Assembly: GCF_024509055.1 (NCBI RefSeq)
Contig: NZ_JANINM010000538.1
Location: 17,278 to 81,277, forward strand
DNA from: Mesorhizobium sp.
Lineage (GTDB): Bacteria; Pseudomonadota; Alphaproteobacteria; Rhizobiales; Rhizobiaceae
Length of the DNA: 64,000 nt
Reading direction: 5' to 3'
The notes beneath the pieces are model-generated. The model was not told where the DNA came from. It did no database searches and worked only from the letters and a program-made list of their open reading frames with translations. Every line of letters begins with the position of its first letter. Position 1 is the first letter of the stretch. The position numbers and the translations under genes were made by a program. This document shows positions 8,180 through 16,968 of the stretch, piece by piece.

Positions 8180-10789
8180 GTGGCCGCATATCGCAGCGTT
8201 GCCGCGGTCGCCAACGCGATCGGGCCAGCCGGCGGGGAGGTTCCCGTCATGATCCCGAATGCTCACTCCGCTCGCAAAGAGGTGCTCGGCCTGAGGGGCG
8301 CGGCGAAGTCGTTCGGTTCCGTCGTTGCCCTTCACGAGGCCACGTTCACCCTCCGCGAGGGTGAAGTGTTGGCGTTGCTGGGTGAGAACGGCGCGGGCAA
8401 ATCGACATGCGTCAAGCTGATGGCCGGGCTCTACCGGCCTACCCATGGCGCCGTGGTGATGGACGGCCGGGACGTGTCCTTCGGCAGCCCGTTCGACGCC
8501 AGGTTGGCTGGCATAGCGGTCATGCATCAGCATCCGGGACTCTTTCCCGACCTTACCATCGCCGAGAACATTTTCGCCGGGCACCTCTCCAAGTCTTCCG
8601 TCGGCTACGTGGATCACGCCTGTCTCGAGCGCGAGGCGCGGGAGTGGATGGACATCGTCGGCATCCGGCACGCTGCCTCCGAAAAGGTCGGTTCGCTGCG
8701 CATCTCCGAACAGCAGCTTGTCGAGGTCGCGAGGGCGCTGTCGTTGCGCGCCAAGGTGCTCATCATGGACGAACCCACCGCGGCCCTGTCCCAGAGGGAA
8801 GTGGAGAGCCTCTTCAAGGTGGTCAACGACCTGAAGCGGCGCGACGTCGCGATGATGTTCGTTGGCCACCGGATGGACGAGATTTTCAGAATAGCGGACC
8901 GCATAGCCGTTCTGCGCGACGGCCGGCTGGTCGGGGTCGAGCCCGCCGCTACGCTCGGCAGGGATCGGGCGATCAGCCTGATGGTGGGGCGGCAACTGTC
9001 CAACCTCTTTCCGGACCACGGCGCAACGCTTGGCGATGTGGTTTTGGAAACGAGGGGCCTGACCCGGGAGGGTCTGTTCAAGGATATAGACCTGACCGTG
9101 CGGGCCGGAGAGGTTGTAGGTATCGGCGGGCTGGTCGGAAGCGGCAGGACGGAACTGGCGCGCGTCCTGTTCGGTATCGACGAGGCTACCGCAGGCGATG
9201 TCTTGCTGGCGGGGAACCCAGTTTCCTTTTCCTCGCCCGCCGACGCGATGCGCGCAGGGGTGGCCTACGTCTCCGAGGACCGCCTCGGGCAAAGCCTCGT
9301 CATGGACTTCTCCATTCTCGATAACGCATCGCTTGCCGTGCTTGATCGCGCGACGCGTCGCGGTTTCAACAGCCGCAAGCGCGCGATCGGCCTCACCCTC
9401 GCCGAACTCGAGCGAATGCAGCTTCGCTACAGCGACCTCGATCAGCCTGTTTCGACCCTGTCGGGCGGTAACCAGCAGAAAGTGGTCTTGTCCAAATGGC
9501 TGGCGACAAAACCGCGCCTGCTCATCCTCGACGAACCCACGCAGGGGATCGACGTCCAGGCTAAGGCCGAAGTCCATGCGATGATCGCGGAGCTCGCGCG
9601 CCAGGGACTGGCTATCCTGGTGATCTCCTCGGAATTGCCGGAATTGCTGGGCGTTTCGGACCGTATCGTCGTGTTCCGCGAAGGTCAGAAGACCGCCGAG
9701 TTCGCCGACAAGGAAGCCACCCAGGAAATGGTGCTTGCCGCGGCGACGAAGAGCAGGTCCGAAACGGCCGACTTCGGTCAAGGCGGCAGTTTGGACGCCC
9801 CGGTGGCGGGATCGAGGCGGCCCTGGTTGCGAAGGCTTGCGGCCCAGCGTGAAATAGGGCTCGTCGCGGCGGTTCTCGCCATCCTCATCCCAGTCGGCCT
9901 GATCAACCCGAGGGTATTCAGTCTCGAGAACCTCACCGCGGTCTCCATGGACGTCGCCCTGCTGTCGATCGTCGCGCTCGCGCAGATGTTCGTCCTGGTC
10001 TCCCGCAACATCGATCTGTCCGTGGCGTCGATCATCGGCCTCAGCGCCTACGCCGCCGCGCGGGTCCTTGAGCTTCATCCCGAGGTCGGTATCGCAGGAG
10101 GCATCGCCGCCGCATGTGCCGTGGGGATGGGGGCGGGCGCGTTCAATGGCGCGCTGGTGGCCTACGGGCGACTTCCCGCCATCGTCGCGACGCTCGGAAC
10201 GCTGTTCGTCTACCGGGGAGCGAACGCGATCTTCGCGGGCGGACACCAAATCAGCGCCGACAAGGTGCCGCAGGCCTGGCTCGATATGACGACCTCGCGG
10301 ATAGCAGGCGTTCCGCTCATTGTCGCCATCGCCGCCGCCGTGCTGATTGTCGGTAGCCTGTTGCTCGGCCGGACAACCTTCGGAAGGGAGCTCTACGCGA
10401 CTGGGTCGAACCCGGACGGCGCGAGGTTGATCGGGATTCCGACGCGATCGCTGGTCATGTGGGCGTTCTCGATCGCCGGACTGCTAACAGGTCTTTGCGG
10501 CGCGCTCTGGGCATCCCGTTACGCCACCGTGGACGCCCGCGTGGCCAACGGTTTCGAGCTGACCGTCATCGCCGCGGTGGTGGTGGGCGGCGTGGCGATC
10601 AGAGGGGGCGCGGGCACCGTGAAGGGTGTCTTGCTCGGCTGCATCACGCTTCTCGTCATCCGGAACGGACTGACGCTCGTCCGCGTCGATCCTCTTTGGC
10701 TCCAGGGCATCTACGGGCTGGTGATCCTCGCGGCGATCGGCGTCGACTCGCTCGTCATCCGCCGTGGTGCCGCTGCCCATGGGAAGTGA
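8180..10789 (+). CDS. Sugar ABC transporter ATPase-permease fusion (RhaT-RhaP-like)
   Basis: An 869-residue fusion of a double ATPase (RbsA/RhaT type) with a permease (RbsC/RhaP type), normally two genes. Residues about 30-515 hold two nucleotide-binding domains. The first has Walker A GENGAGKST, a degenerate signature LRISEQQ and Walker B LIMDEPTAAL. The second has the usual degenerate Walker A (LVGSGRTEL) with signature LSGGNQQ and LLILDEPTQG. Residues about 545-865 are the membrane domain, with RNIDLSVASIIGLSAY as the family segment. The GTG at 8180 has AGGAGAAGG just upstream; an ATG at 8249 is possible. The reading frame crosses the junction without a break. A second permease and a binding-protein gene follow. 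Confidence 0.9.
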   Translation: MAAYRSVAAVANAIGPAGGEVPVMIPNAHSARKEVLGLRGAAKSFGSVVALHEATFTLREGEVLALLGENGAGKSTCVKLMAGLYRPTHGAVVMDGRDVSFGSPFDARLAGIAVMHQHPGLFPDLTIAENIFAGHLSKSSVGYVDHACLEREAREWMDIVGIRHAASEKVGSLRISEQQLVEVARALSLRAKVLIMDEPTAALSQREVESLFKVVNDLKRRDVAMMFVGHRMDEIFRIADRIAVLRDGRLVGVEPAATLGRDRAISLMVGRQLSNLFPDHGATLGDVVLETRGLTREGLFKDIDLTVRAGEVVGIGGLVGSGRTELARVLFGIDEATAGDVLLAGNPVSFSSPADAMRAGVAYVSEDRLGQSLVMDFSILDNASLAVLDRATRRGFNSRKRAIGLTLAELERMQLRYSDLDQPVSTLSGGNQQKVVLSKWLATKPRLLILDEPTQGIDVQAKAEVHAMIAELARQGLAILVISSELPELLGVSDRIVVFREGQKTAEFADKEATQEMVLAAATKSRSETADFGQGGSLDAPVAGSRRPWLRRLAAQREIGLVAAVLAILIPVGLINPRVFSLENLTAVSMDVALLSIVALAQMFVLVSRNIDLSVASIIGLSAYAAARVLELHPEVGIAGGIAAACAVGMGAGAFNGALVAYGRLPAIVATLGTLFVYRGANAIFAGGHQISADKVPQAWLDMTTSRIAGVPLIVAIAAAVLIVGSLLLGRTTFGRELYATGSNPDGARLIGIPTRSLVMWAFSIAGLLTGLCGALWASRYATVDARVANGFELTVIAAVVVGGVAIRGGAGTVKGVLLGCITLLVIRNGLTLVRVDPLWLQGIYGLVILAAIGVDSLVIRRGAAAHGK

Positions 10790-10799
10790 GGAGGGCGCG

Positions 10800-11780
10800 T
10801 TGAAAGGCATTCGACGACTAGCAGCTTGGGAGACGTTTCTCGCGATTGCGACCATCGCGCTCATCGCGTTCGGCGCGCTTACGACTCCGGGATTCCTGAC
10901 CGAATTCAATATCTCGCAATTGGCGGCGGGCGTGTCGGAGAAGGCGCTCATCACGCTGCCCATGGTGCTGCTTATCATCTGCCGGGAGATCGACCTCTCC
11001 GTAGCCTCGATGCTCGCCCTGTGCAGCGTGATCTTCGGCGTGCTCGTCCAGAGCGACGTTCCCTTGTGGCTGGCCGTTCTTATCGCGCTTCTGGCGGGAG
11101 GGCTGCTCGGCGCCTTTAACGGCGTGTTCGTGGTCAAGCTCGGTCTGCCGTCGCTGGTGGTGACGCTCGGGACGATGGCGTTGTTCAGGGGTGCCGGGTA
11201 CGTCCTGCTTGGCAGTGGTTCCATCAACGTCTTTCCCGACAGCTTCCTGAACTTCGGCATCGACAACGTTCCCGGCACGCCCGTGCCGTGGACATTGGTG
11301 CCATTCATAGCGATCGCGCCGCTGTTCGCCATTGTCCTGCAATACATGCCGATCGGGAAGCGGATCTATGCGCTCGGCGCCAGTCCCGAGGCTGCCAAGT
11401 ATTCCGGTATCATGACGCAGCGCATCCGCTTCTGGCTGTTCACGATCACGGGAGTCGTCTGTGCCGGAGCGGGGATAGTCTACGCGGCGCGGCTGGCGAA
11501 CGCCCGCGCCAACAACGCCGTCGGCATGGAACTCGACGTGATCACTATCGCGTTTCTCGGAGGCGTGAGCGTGTTCGGCGGGAAGGGCAAACTCACCGGC
11601 GTTCTTTGGGCGCTCGTCCTTGTCGCCTCGGTCCGCAACCTTCTCGGACTCAACCAGATCAGCGGCGATACCCAAGGCACCGTCATCGGACTGCTTCTCA
11701 TCGTGTCGCTGCTCGTCAGCAACGCCACAGGATTCCTTGCTGGATCTTTCCGGACGATTTTCGGCGAGCGCAAGGCATAG
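10800..11780 (+). CDS. Sugar ABC transporter permease (RhaQ/RbsC-like)
   Basis: A 326-residue membrane permease of the same family as the C-terminal half of the preceding fusion, so the two probably form a heterodimeric channel as in RhaPQ. It has roughly nine to ten hydrophobic segments, the CREIDLSVASMLALC segment and the C-terminal GGVSVFGGKGKLTGV. I chose the TTG at 10800 because AGGAGG (10789-10794) is ideally placed for it. The ATG at 10779 lies before that site and overlaps the fusion gene's end. Next is the frameshifted binding-protein gene. Confidence 0.88.
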   Translation: MKGIRRLAAWETFLAIATIALIAFGALTTPGFLTEFNISQLAAGVSEKALITLPMVLLIICREIDLSVASMLALCSVIFGVLVQSDVPLWLAVLIALLAGGLLGAFNGVFVVKLGLPSLVVTLGTMALFRGAGYVLLGSGSINVFPDSFLNFGIDNVPGTPVPWTLVPFIAIAPLFAIVLQYMPIGKRIYALGASPEAAKYSGIMTQRIRFWLFTITGVVCAGAGIVYAARLANARANNAVGMELDVITIAFLGGVSVFGGKGKLTGVLWALVLVASVRNLLGLNQISGDTQGTVIGLLLIVSLLVSNATGFLAGSFRTIFGERKA

Positions 11781-11828
11781 GGGTCCCGGGCGCCCCTCTT
11801 TCCCGCCCAAACCATTTGGAGGAATTTG

Positions 11829-12831
11829 ATGTCACAGGTGAGGAAAATAGCGTTCGCGGGCGCCGCGGCGCTGCTCTGGTCGTCGGCCGCTTTCGCGGGG
11901 AATTGCGCCACATCCGCGGTGAAGATCGGTTGGCTGCCGAAGCTCGACACCGATCCGTACTTTCAGGTTGCCGGAGACGGAGCGCTGGAGGCGGCGAAGG
12001 AGATTGGCGGGGAGATAGTCCGGCTAGCGCCTTCGCAGGCGACGGCGGAAGCTCAGGTCGAAATCGTAAACAACCTGGTGTCCCAGGGCGTCAAGATAAT
12101 CGCGCTGTCTTCGAATGACGCCAACGCGATCGCGCCGGCCCTCAAAGCGCGCGGCAAAGCAGGGCGTCAAAACGGTCACTTTTGACTCCGACGCAGCCGC
12201 CGAGGCCCGGACCGTTTTTGTGAACCAGGCGAAAGGCGACAGCCTCGCAGACATGATGCTGCAGAGCATGCATGACCTGATTGGCGGGGAGGGCGAGTTC
12301 GCGATCCTCTCCTCAACACCAACCGCGACGAACCAGAATGCCTGGATCGATTTCATGAAGCAAAAGCTATCAAGCGATCCTAAGTACGGCAAAATGAAGC
12401 TGGTCCAGATTGCCTATGGCGAAGAAAGCGAACAAATCAACCAGCAGCAGGCGCTGGCGCTCGTGCAGGCGTTTCCAAACTTGAAGGGGATTATCGTGCC
12501 GGCTGGCATCGGACTGCCGGCTGCCGCCCGCGCGCTCGATGAAGCCGGCTTGGCCGGGAAGATAAAGCTCACCGGCCTTGCTCCGGCATCGCTGATGAAG
12601 AAGTACGTGGCCAACGGCTCTGCGCAGGTCATTTGGTGGAACGTCACTGACCTTGGCTATCTGACCTACTATGCGGCGCAAGCGGTGGCCCAGTGCAAGC
12701 TCACAGGCACTGACGGCGAGAAGCTCCAAGCGGGGCGGTTGGGGAGCTACCAGGTGGGCGCCAAAGGCGAAGTTGTGCTCGGCCCCGCCAAGATCGTAAC
12801 GCCCAGCAACGTTGAGGAATTTAAGTTCTGA
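11829..12831 (+). pseudogene. RhaS-like sugar-binding protein gene, broken by a 1-base frameshift
   Basis: Periplasmic binding protein for the second importer, resembling the rhamnose-binding RhaS family: a signal peptide, KIGWLPKLDTDPYFQVAGDG, then GEFAILSSTPTATNQNAWIDF, and the C-terminal TPSNVEEFKF. Frame one (ATG 11829, ribosome site GGAGGAA) runs to a stop at 12185. The rest of the protein is read one base later. Family-like sequence switches frames at the AAA run 12144-12146: removing one A restores ALKRAAKQGVKTVTFDSD. Either the importer has lost its own binding protein or this is a sequencing error in a short run. Both halves look otherwise well conserved, so the change is recent. Confidence 0.88.
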
Positions 12832-12852
12832 GCCTCGGGCTCTTTTCCGAAA

Positions 12853-12880
12853 GTTGATGCCGCCGTCAGGCGGCGTCAAC
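12853..12880 (+). terminator. Strong stem-loop 22 bases after the sugar operon
   Basis: A 12-bp stem (GTTGATGCCGCC / GGCGGCGTCAAC, one G-T pair) closed by the loop GTCA, just after the binding-protein stop. It lacks a following T-run, so it may act as a Rho-assisted or 3'-end-stabilising hairpin rather than a classical intrinsic terminator. Confidence 0.6.
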
Positions 12881-12992
12881 GCAGTCCAATTAAGACTGCC
12901 GTTCACAAACGGATCAGTCGTACCAGGAGGCCGAAAACCACTCGGCTGCCAAGCCTCTCGGTCCGGCTCTTAGATTGGCGTTCGGGGGCCGT

Positions 12993-13042
12993 GCGAAGTC
13001 CGGACTTCGCTTCCGCCTGTCGCAATCATTGAGACAGGCGGA
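12993..13042. repeat. Perfect 18-bp palindrome followed by a 10-bp stem-loop
   Basis: GCGAAGTCCGGACTTCGC at 12993-13010 is a perfect palindrome. One base later an inverted repeat (TCCGCCTGTC at 13012-13021, GACAGGCGGA at 13033-13042) encloses an 11-base loop. No gene boundary is close enough to fix a function; transcription termination or a protein-binding site are both possible. Confidence 0.5.
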
Positions 13043-13239
13043 CTCAAGCGCCGCGGTTGGCAGGTTACGTTGAAGGGTCGTTGCCGGCTAGGTTTAGAGA
13101 GCCGTGCTTGCTCGGAGAAGGCTGCGGGTTGGGAAATGTTTTCCCGAATTGGCTCTTTGACCAAGCGGTGACTCTGTTGGCTGCACCGACATTGGAGGCA
13201 GTTCGGTTGGTTGGCACCGGGAGCGGGCTTACGCCAAGC

Positions 13240-13467
13240 TCATGAGCGACGAAGGCGCCGTCGCCGGCTACTGGCACTCTTGGCAGGCGCGGCAACGTAC
13301 CGCCGCGCCTGCCCGTGCCCAGCCGTCTCATGGAGGATGACCTGGCGAAGGTCACGCATGTCGACTGGCTTGCCGCAGCTTGGGCAGGTGTAGAAGCGCC
13401 TGCGCTCGTCGGCGATATCGCCGCCGGCGCGTTTTCCCTTGATCGCGGGGCCGACGTTGGGAATCAC
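13240..13467 (-). CDS. Small hypothetical protein with a CPSCG motif
   Basis: A 75-residue protein with one CPSC motif (YTCPSCGKPVDMRDLRQVILHE) and conserved-looking spacing, resembling short rhizobial zinc-ribbon-like hypothetical proteins. Only one CxxC is seen, with histidines after it. The C-terminus is a basic low-complexity tail that may be a degraded end. It starts with GTG at 13467, overlapping the DUF3606 stop in GTGA, so translation is probably coupled. Function unknown. Confidence 0.55.
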   Translation of the reverse strand: MIPNVGPAIKGKRAGGDIADERRRFYTCPSCGKPVDMRDLRQVILHETAGHGQARRYVAAPAKSASSRRRRLRRS

Positions 13468-13649
13468 GATCTCAGCTTCCTGACCTCATGCTCCAGCGCC
13501 TTCCGGTCGCTGCCGTGCTGACGGATCAACTGCCGGACAACGCCTGGCGAGATGCGGTGTCTCTTGGCGAGGTATTCGACCTCGTCGTCCTCGTCGGCTG
13601 CTACCTGTTCGCGGTCGCGGAAGTCCTGTTTGCTCTTGTCGTTTACCAT
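13464..13649 (-). CDS. DUF3606 family protein
   Basis: A 61-residue basic/acidic helical protein of the DUF3606 type common in Rhizobiales. It has the acidic DEDDEVEYLAKRHRISPGVVRQLI core, in which a hydrophobic/aromatic stretch precedes a helix-turn-helix-like segment. The ATG at 13649 follows an AAGGAG site by 7 bases. It is divergent from the ligase gene and coupled to the small CPSCG protein. Function unknown; family members are often found next to non-homologous end-joining or stress genes. Confidence 0.7.
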   Translation of the reverse strand: MVNDKSKQDFRDREQVAADEDDEVEYLAKRHRISPGVVRQLIRQHGSDRKALEHEVRKLRS

Positions 13650-13772
13650 GGACCTGCTCCTTGGGAAGGAACACTAGGCAGAAGCGATTGTTCCCTTGCT
13701 TGTTGAGCAATCGCTAACGGAACGGGTGCGGCCGTGCGATATTGAATCCAAAATGGAGTCGCGTGGGTTCCG

Positions 13773-14651
13773 ATGCGAAAGCCCGTCGACGCAGCCAGGC
13801 TGTCCTTCATCAGGCCCATGGAGCCGGAGCTCGTCGAGCAGCCGCCCAACGGCGCCGAATGGAGCCACGAGGCCAAGTTCGACGGCTATCGAACCCAGAT
13901 GATCAAGGATGCCGAGGGCATACGTCTCTTCACCAAAAATGGCTTCGACTGGACCTCGAAATATCGGCTGCTTGCCGAAGAAGCCAAGTCGATCGCGGCG
14001 GGAAGCTTCATCATCGACGGGGAGGTGATCGTCACCAACGAAGCTGGCCTATCGGACTTCCATGCTCTCAGGTCGGCCATCTCAAAACGCCCGCGCGGTC
14101 TCTATTTTGTCGCGTTCGACCTGCTGCATCTCAACGGCCATGACCTGCGCGACATGGCCCTCTTAGACCGCCGCGAGATCCTTCAGGCCGCCTTCGCTCC
14201 TGGCGGCCATATCCAGTTCAGCGAGGCCTTTCCGGGGACTGGTGACGTTGTCTACCAACTAGCGTGCGAGGCGGGACTGGAAGGCATTGTCTCGAAGCGG
14301 CTGGACAGCGTCTACCGCAGCGGCCCGACAATGGCTTGGCGCAAGATCAAGTGCTACGTCGAGAAGGAGATGGATATCATCGGCGTGAAGCGCGATAGCG
14401 GCAAGCCGGCGATGGTCCTTATGGCCGACGACGGCCGGTAAATGGGGGGCGCCTTCGTCACCTTTAGAGCCGACCGACGGAAGCAGCTATGGGATCTCGC
14501 GCAAGGGAAGGCGGGAGCACCTCCGCCGAAGGGCCTGGCGAAGGAGAAGGCCGAATGGCTCAAGCCCGGGCTGCGCGGCCGCGTGAAGTTCCTGAAGGGG
14601 GAGGGCAGGCTTCGCCACGCCTCGCTCAAGGACTTCTGGGAACAAGATTAG
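13773..14651 (+). pseudogene. ATP-dependent DNA ligase (LigC/LigD ligase domain), interrupted by an in-frame stop
   Basis: Nick-joining ATP-dependent DNA ligase of the bacterial end-joining type. The adenylation domain is complete: motif I EAKFDGYR with AMP-accepting lysine K35, motif III-like YFVAFDLLHL, motif IV EGIVSKR and motif V WRKIK. At 14439-14441 a TAA interrupts the protein directly before MGGAFVTF, and the OB-fold continues in the same frame to 14651 (WLKPGLRGRVKFLKG, LRHASLKDFW). The family has tyrosine or a similar residue at this point (DDGRYxGxAF), so TAT/TAC to TAA is the simplest change. An ATG directly follows the stop, so the C-terminal piece could be translated separately by reinitiation. 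No ku gene is in the window. Confidence 0.85.
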
Positions 14652-14777
14652 GTCCGTGCGGATCTTGAGTGCGCGGGGCGGGACCTCGGTTTAATCAGCC
14701 CGGCCTTTCGGGCTTCAAGGTCAAGGCATACTGTGCAATCTATCATCCGGGCAGACTTTGTCGGATCGGGTGGTCGA

Positions 14778-15075
14778 ATGAGAAGGCTGGTAGGGTTAGT
14801 CGCTGCGCTTCTTCTTTCGGGCGCTGCCAAAGCGGCGGTCGTGCAGAAACTGCCTCAATCCCCTGGCTCGCCGGACGTGATCGCAGTCACTGGCGTCATC
14901 GAGCCAAATGACGACCTCAAGTTTCAATCAGATCGCGGCGACTGAAAGCCAGGCTGTTGTTCTCCTGAACAGCGAGGGCGGGTCAGTCCTCCCAGCCCTT
15001 GAAATCGGAAGATCCATACGCCTGAAAGGATTCGCGACCGCAGTCGCAAGCAACACCCTCTGCGCTCTCGTTCGC
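14778..15075 (+). pseudogene. Periplasmic ClpP-like (COG3904-type) protein, frameshifted remnant
   Basis: The beginning of a secreted ClpP/SppA-fold protein: a signal peptide (MRRLVGLVAALLLSGAAKA) and then VIAVTGVIEPNDDLKF. The next family segments (QIAATESQAVVLLNSEGG, VLPALEIGRSIRLKGFATA) are read one base later. The extra base lies in the short run around 14924-14927. After NTLCA (about 15070) the similarity stops, where a catalytic-site region would be expected; a second shift or a deletion is likely. The gene is therefore dead, unlike the intact genes downstream. Confidence 0.65.
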
Positions 15076-15327
15076 GATGCTGGTACAGGTTCTCGGGCGG
15101 CGGGGCGGTTCGTCGCTCATGGCAGCCTGATTGGGTGGATCGAGGATGGCCTTTCGCGTGATCGCCACGTTCTTCTGCGGAAGGAGGCCGGTCGGAACTC
15201 GGCTGCGACCTCAAATACTGGGGTCTCAATCCGCAGCGACAGTTTTGCCATAGGGCAGTGAATGAAGTGCAGTTGCCATCCCCAACGAACGACGCGAAGG
15301 GTATCGAATTGCGGTGACAACTCCCCC

Positions 15328-16968
15328 TCAAGCCGCGACGCTTTTGCGCATGCGTAAGTCCGTAACCCTAACGTTTATCCTTCCATCTCCCCCGAGTATG
15401 TCCGCGATCTCGTTGGCAAAAATTTGGGAATGGCCATCTATGAGACCCTCTCGCTCATTCCGCCAGCCGCCGTCGCGGCGCTTCTCCTCGATATCGCGAT
15501 CAATCACGACGTACTCAACTTCCATGTCAGTAGGAACGAGATCGACTACCTGTAGGCGGTTGCGGCGCTGGATGTTAGTCGCGTCGAGAACTGCCGTGTC
15601 TCCGCGCGCAAGGCGCGTGGTCAGACGCTTCATCGCAACCTCAAACACATGCGCCTGGGAGCCGGGCGTTGCTTGCGACCCGAATAGCTCGATCCGAATG
15701 TCGTCGGACGATACGATTTCGTCGGCAGCGAAGTTTGCTCTAGCGTAAGTACTCTTGCCTGCGCCGCTGGGGCCGATCATCAACACCAGCCGCTGTCCAC
15801 AGCGCGGCCAGTTCCAACCGGCCACTTCCTTGCGGCCGGTTACAGCGTACGTGCTCCACGAAGACGCCAGGAGACTAAGCAGGGACGGATCCGGCACCTC
15901 ATTGTGAGCAATATTATTCCTGGCCTTGTTGGTGGCCCGCAAGAAATTGACATCCTGTCGTTCGAGCATTCCTTCGAGGCAGTCGCGTAGATGCTTGTTC
16001 TCCATGTCGTACCTGTGCGTGACAAGCTGCTCGCCCCTCGCAGTCTCGATCCTATAGGGGAGCCGCGCCTCAATAGCTTGTGCGTAGACGTCTGCGAAAT
16101 GTCTGCAGACCGTTGCGTTAAAATCGAGCACGGGACCACTGACTGCCCGCCACCGCCTAACATCGAACGCCTTGCGGTTTCCGGAGGCGAGCAGGCAAGC
16201 GGTGTGAAGGAACACCTCCCCATCGACTGTATCCACAAGGCCATTGCCCCAGCGAGGATGCACATCGGCGCTTCGCCCGTATGCTCGCTGAAGAAGTTCC
16301 CAAGGGTCGATCGCCGTTAGCGGCTCCTGTCTGCACAGCATCTCAGCCAGATATGGGTCGTAGCCGGCCAGCCCGATCGCCACTTCGATGGCGGACCGGT
16401 CCAGCAGGTCCTCGCCCAGGGTCCGGCCGGTTCGCCGCGCAACGTAGGTGCGCATATCGAACGACGATACCCGACCACGCCATCGGACCACGGCGCCGGG
16501 AAACAGGCGATCAACGTCATCCTGGGGGGTGTCGGGCGGGATGAACGCGACGAGGACGGGTAGCAGGACAGCACTGCGCCTGCGTCGGCGTTCGACTGTG
16601 AATGACCGGAGGAATGAAGACCATGCTGACCACTCTTCAAGGTCGATGCCGTCCGCGACGAATGCAGTGCCGCGGAGCGTCGGCGAGTCGAGCATCGAGC
16701 CGACGGATCGCAGCGATTGCCGGATCTCCCCCGCGGCAAACGCCATCCTATGCACAATGGATGCGCGGGAGCGGTCAGAAACCCTGTGAACGGGGGCCAT
16801 GCCGTCTGCTTCGAGCCCGCGGGTTAAGGCATCGACGAGGCCGGGTGGGCGGTATGTCGGCACCTGCACGGCGACGAAGCCATCGCGCTGCGCCGCATCC
16901 ACGACCGCCCGTACGAAGCCGGCTGGTCCGCCGAGCGACCAAAAAAGGTTCTCGTCGATGTCTATCAT
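15328..16968 (-). CDS. Predicted conflict-system effector: HEPN-like motif plus P-loop nucleic-acid-kinase-like domain
   Basis: A 546-residue protein, last gene of the pPIWI-RE operon. Residues 1-230 are an alpha/beta region resembling an ATPase fold without a Walker A motif. Residues about 270-375 are helical and contain ATNKARNNIAHNEV, an R350-x4-H355 arrangement typical of HEPN ribonucleases. Residues 393-546 are a P-loop domain of the AAA_33/polynucleotide-kinase-like group: Walker A GPSGAGKST (K405), SSDDIRIELFGS, AVLDATNIQRRNR and a basic lid (DIEEKRRDGGWRNER). Its ATG overlaps the stop of the giant gene in ATGA, so both are made together. RNA cleavage with end phosphorylation is a hypothesis. 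I know of no named family with this full architecture. Confidence 0.75.
   Translation of the reverse strand: MIDIDENLFWSLGGPAGFVRAVVDAAQRDGFVAVQVPTYRPPGLVDALTRGLEADGMAPVHRVSDRSRASIVHRMAFAAGEIRQSLRSVGSMLDSPTLRGTAFVADGIDLEEWSAWSSFLRSFTVERRRRRSAVLLPVLVAFIPPDTPQDDVDRLFPGAVVRWRGRVSSFDMRTYVARRTGRTLGEDLLDRSAIEVAIGLAGYDPYLAEMLCRQEPLTAIDPWELLQRAYGRSADVHPRWGNGLVDTVDGEVFLHTACLLASGNRKAFDVRRWRAVSGPVLDFNATVCRHFADVYAQAIEARLPYRIETARGEQLVTHRYDMENKHLRDCLEGMLERQDVNFLRATNKARNNIAHNEVPDPSLLSLLASSWSTYAVTGRKEVAGWNWPRCGQRLVLMIGPSGAGKSTYARANFAADEIVSSDDIRIELFGSQATPGSQAHVFEVAMKRLTTRLARGDTAVLDATNIQRRNRLQVVDLVPTDMEVEYVVIDRDIEEKRRDGGWRNEREGLIDGHSQIFANEIADILGGDGRINVRVTDLRMRKSVAA

Larger units (their letters stand above)
12832..13239. 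other. Gene-free stretch after the sugar operon
   Basis: About 400 bases with no convincing coding sequence. It contains the stem-loop at 12853-12880, a perfect 18-bp palindrome at 12993-13010 and a second 10-bp stem-loop at 13012-13042, but no promoter I could defend. Confidence 0.6.

Noticed and set aside
7169..10249. A 1026-codon minus-strand open frame opposite transaldolase and the fused ABC gene
   Set aside because: It is the antisense shadow of high-GC coding DNA; the product is Arg/His/Asp-rich without domains, while the plus strand encodes recognisable proteins.
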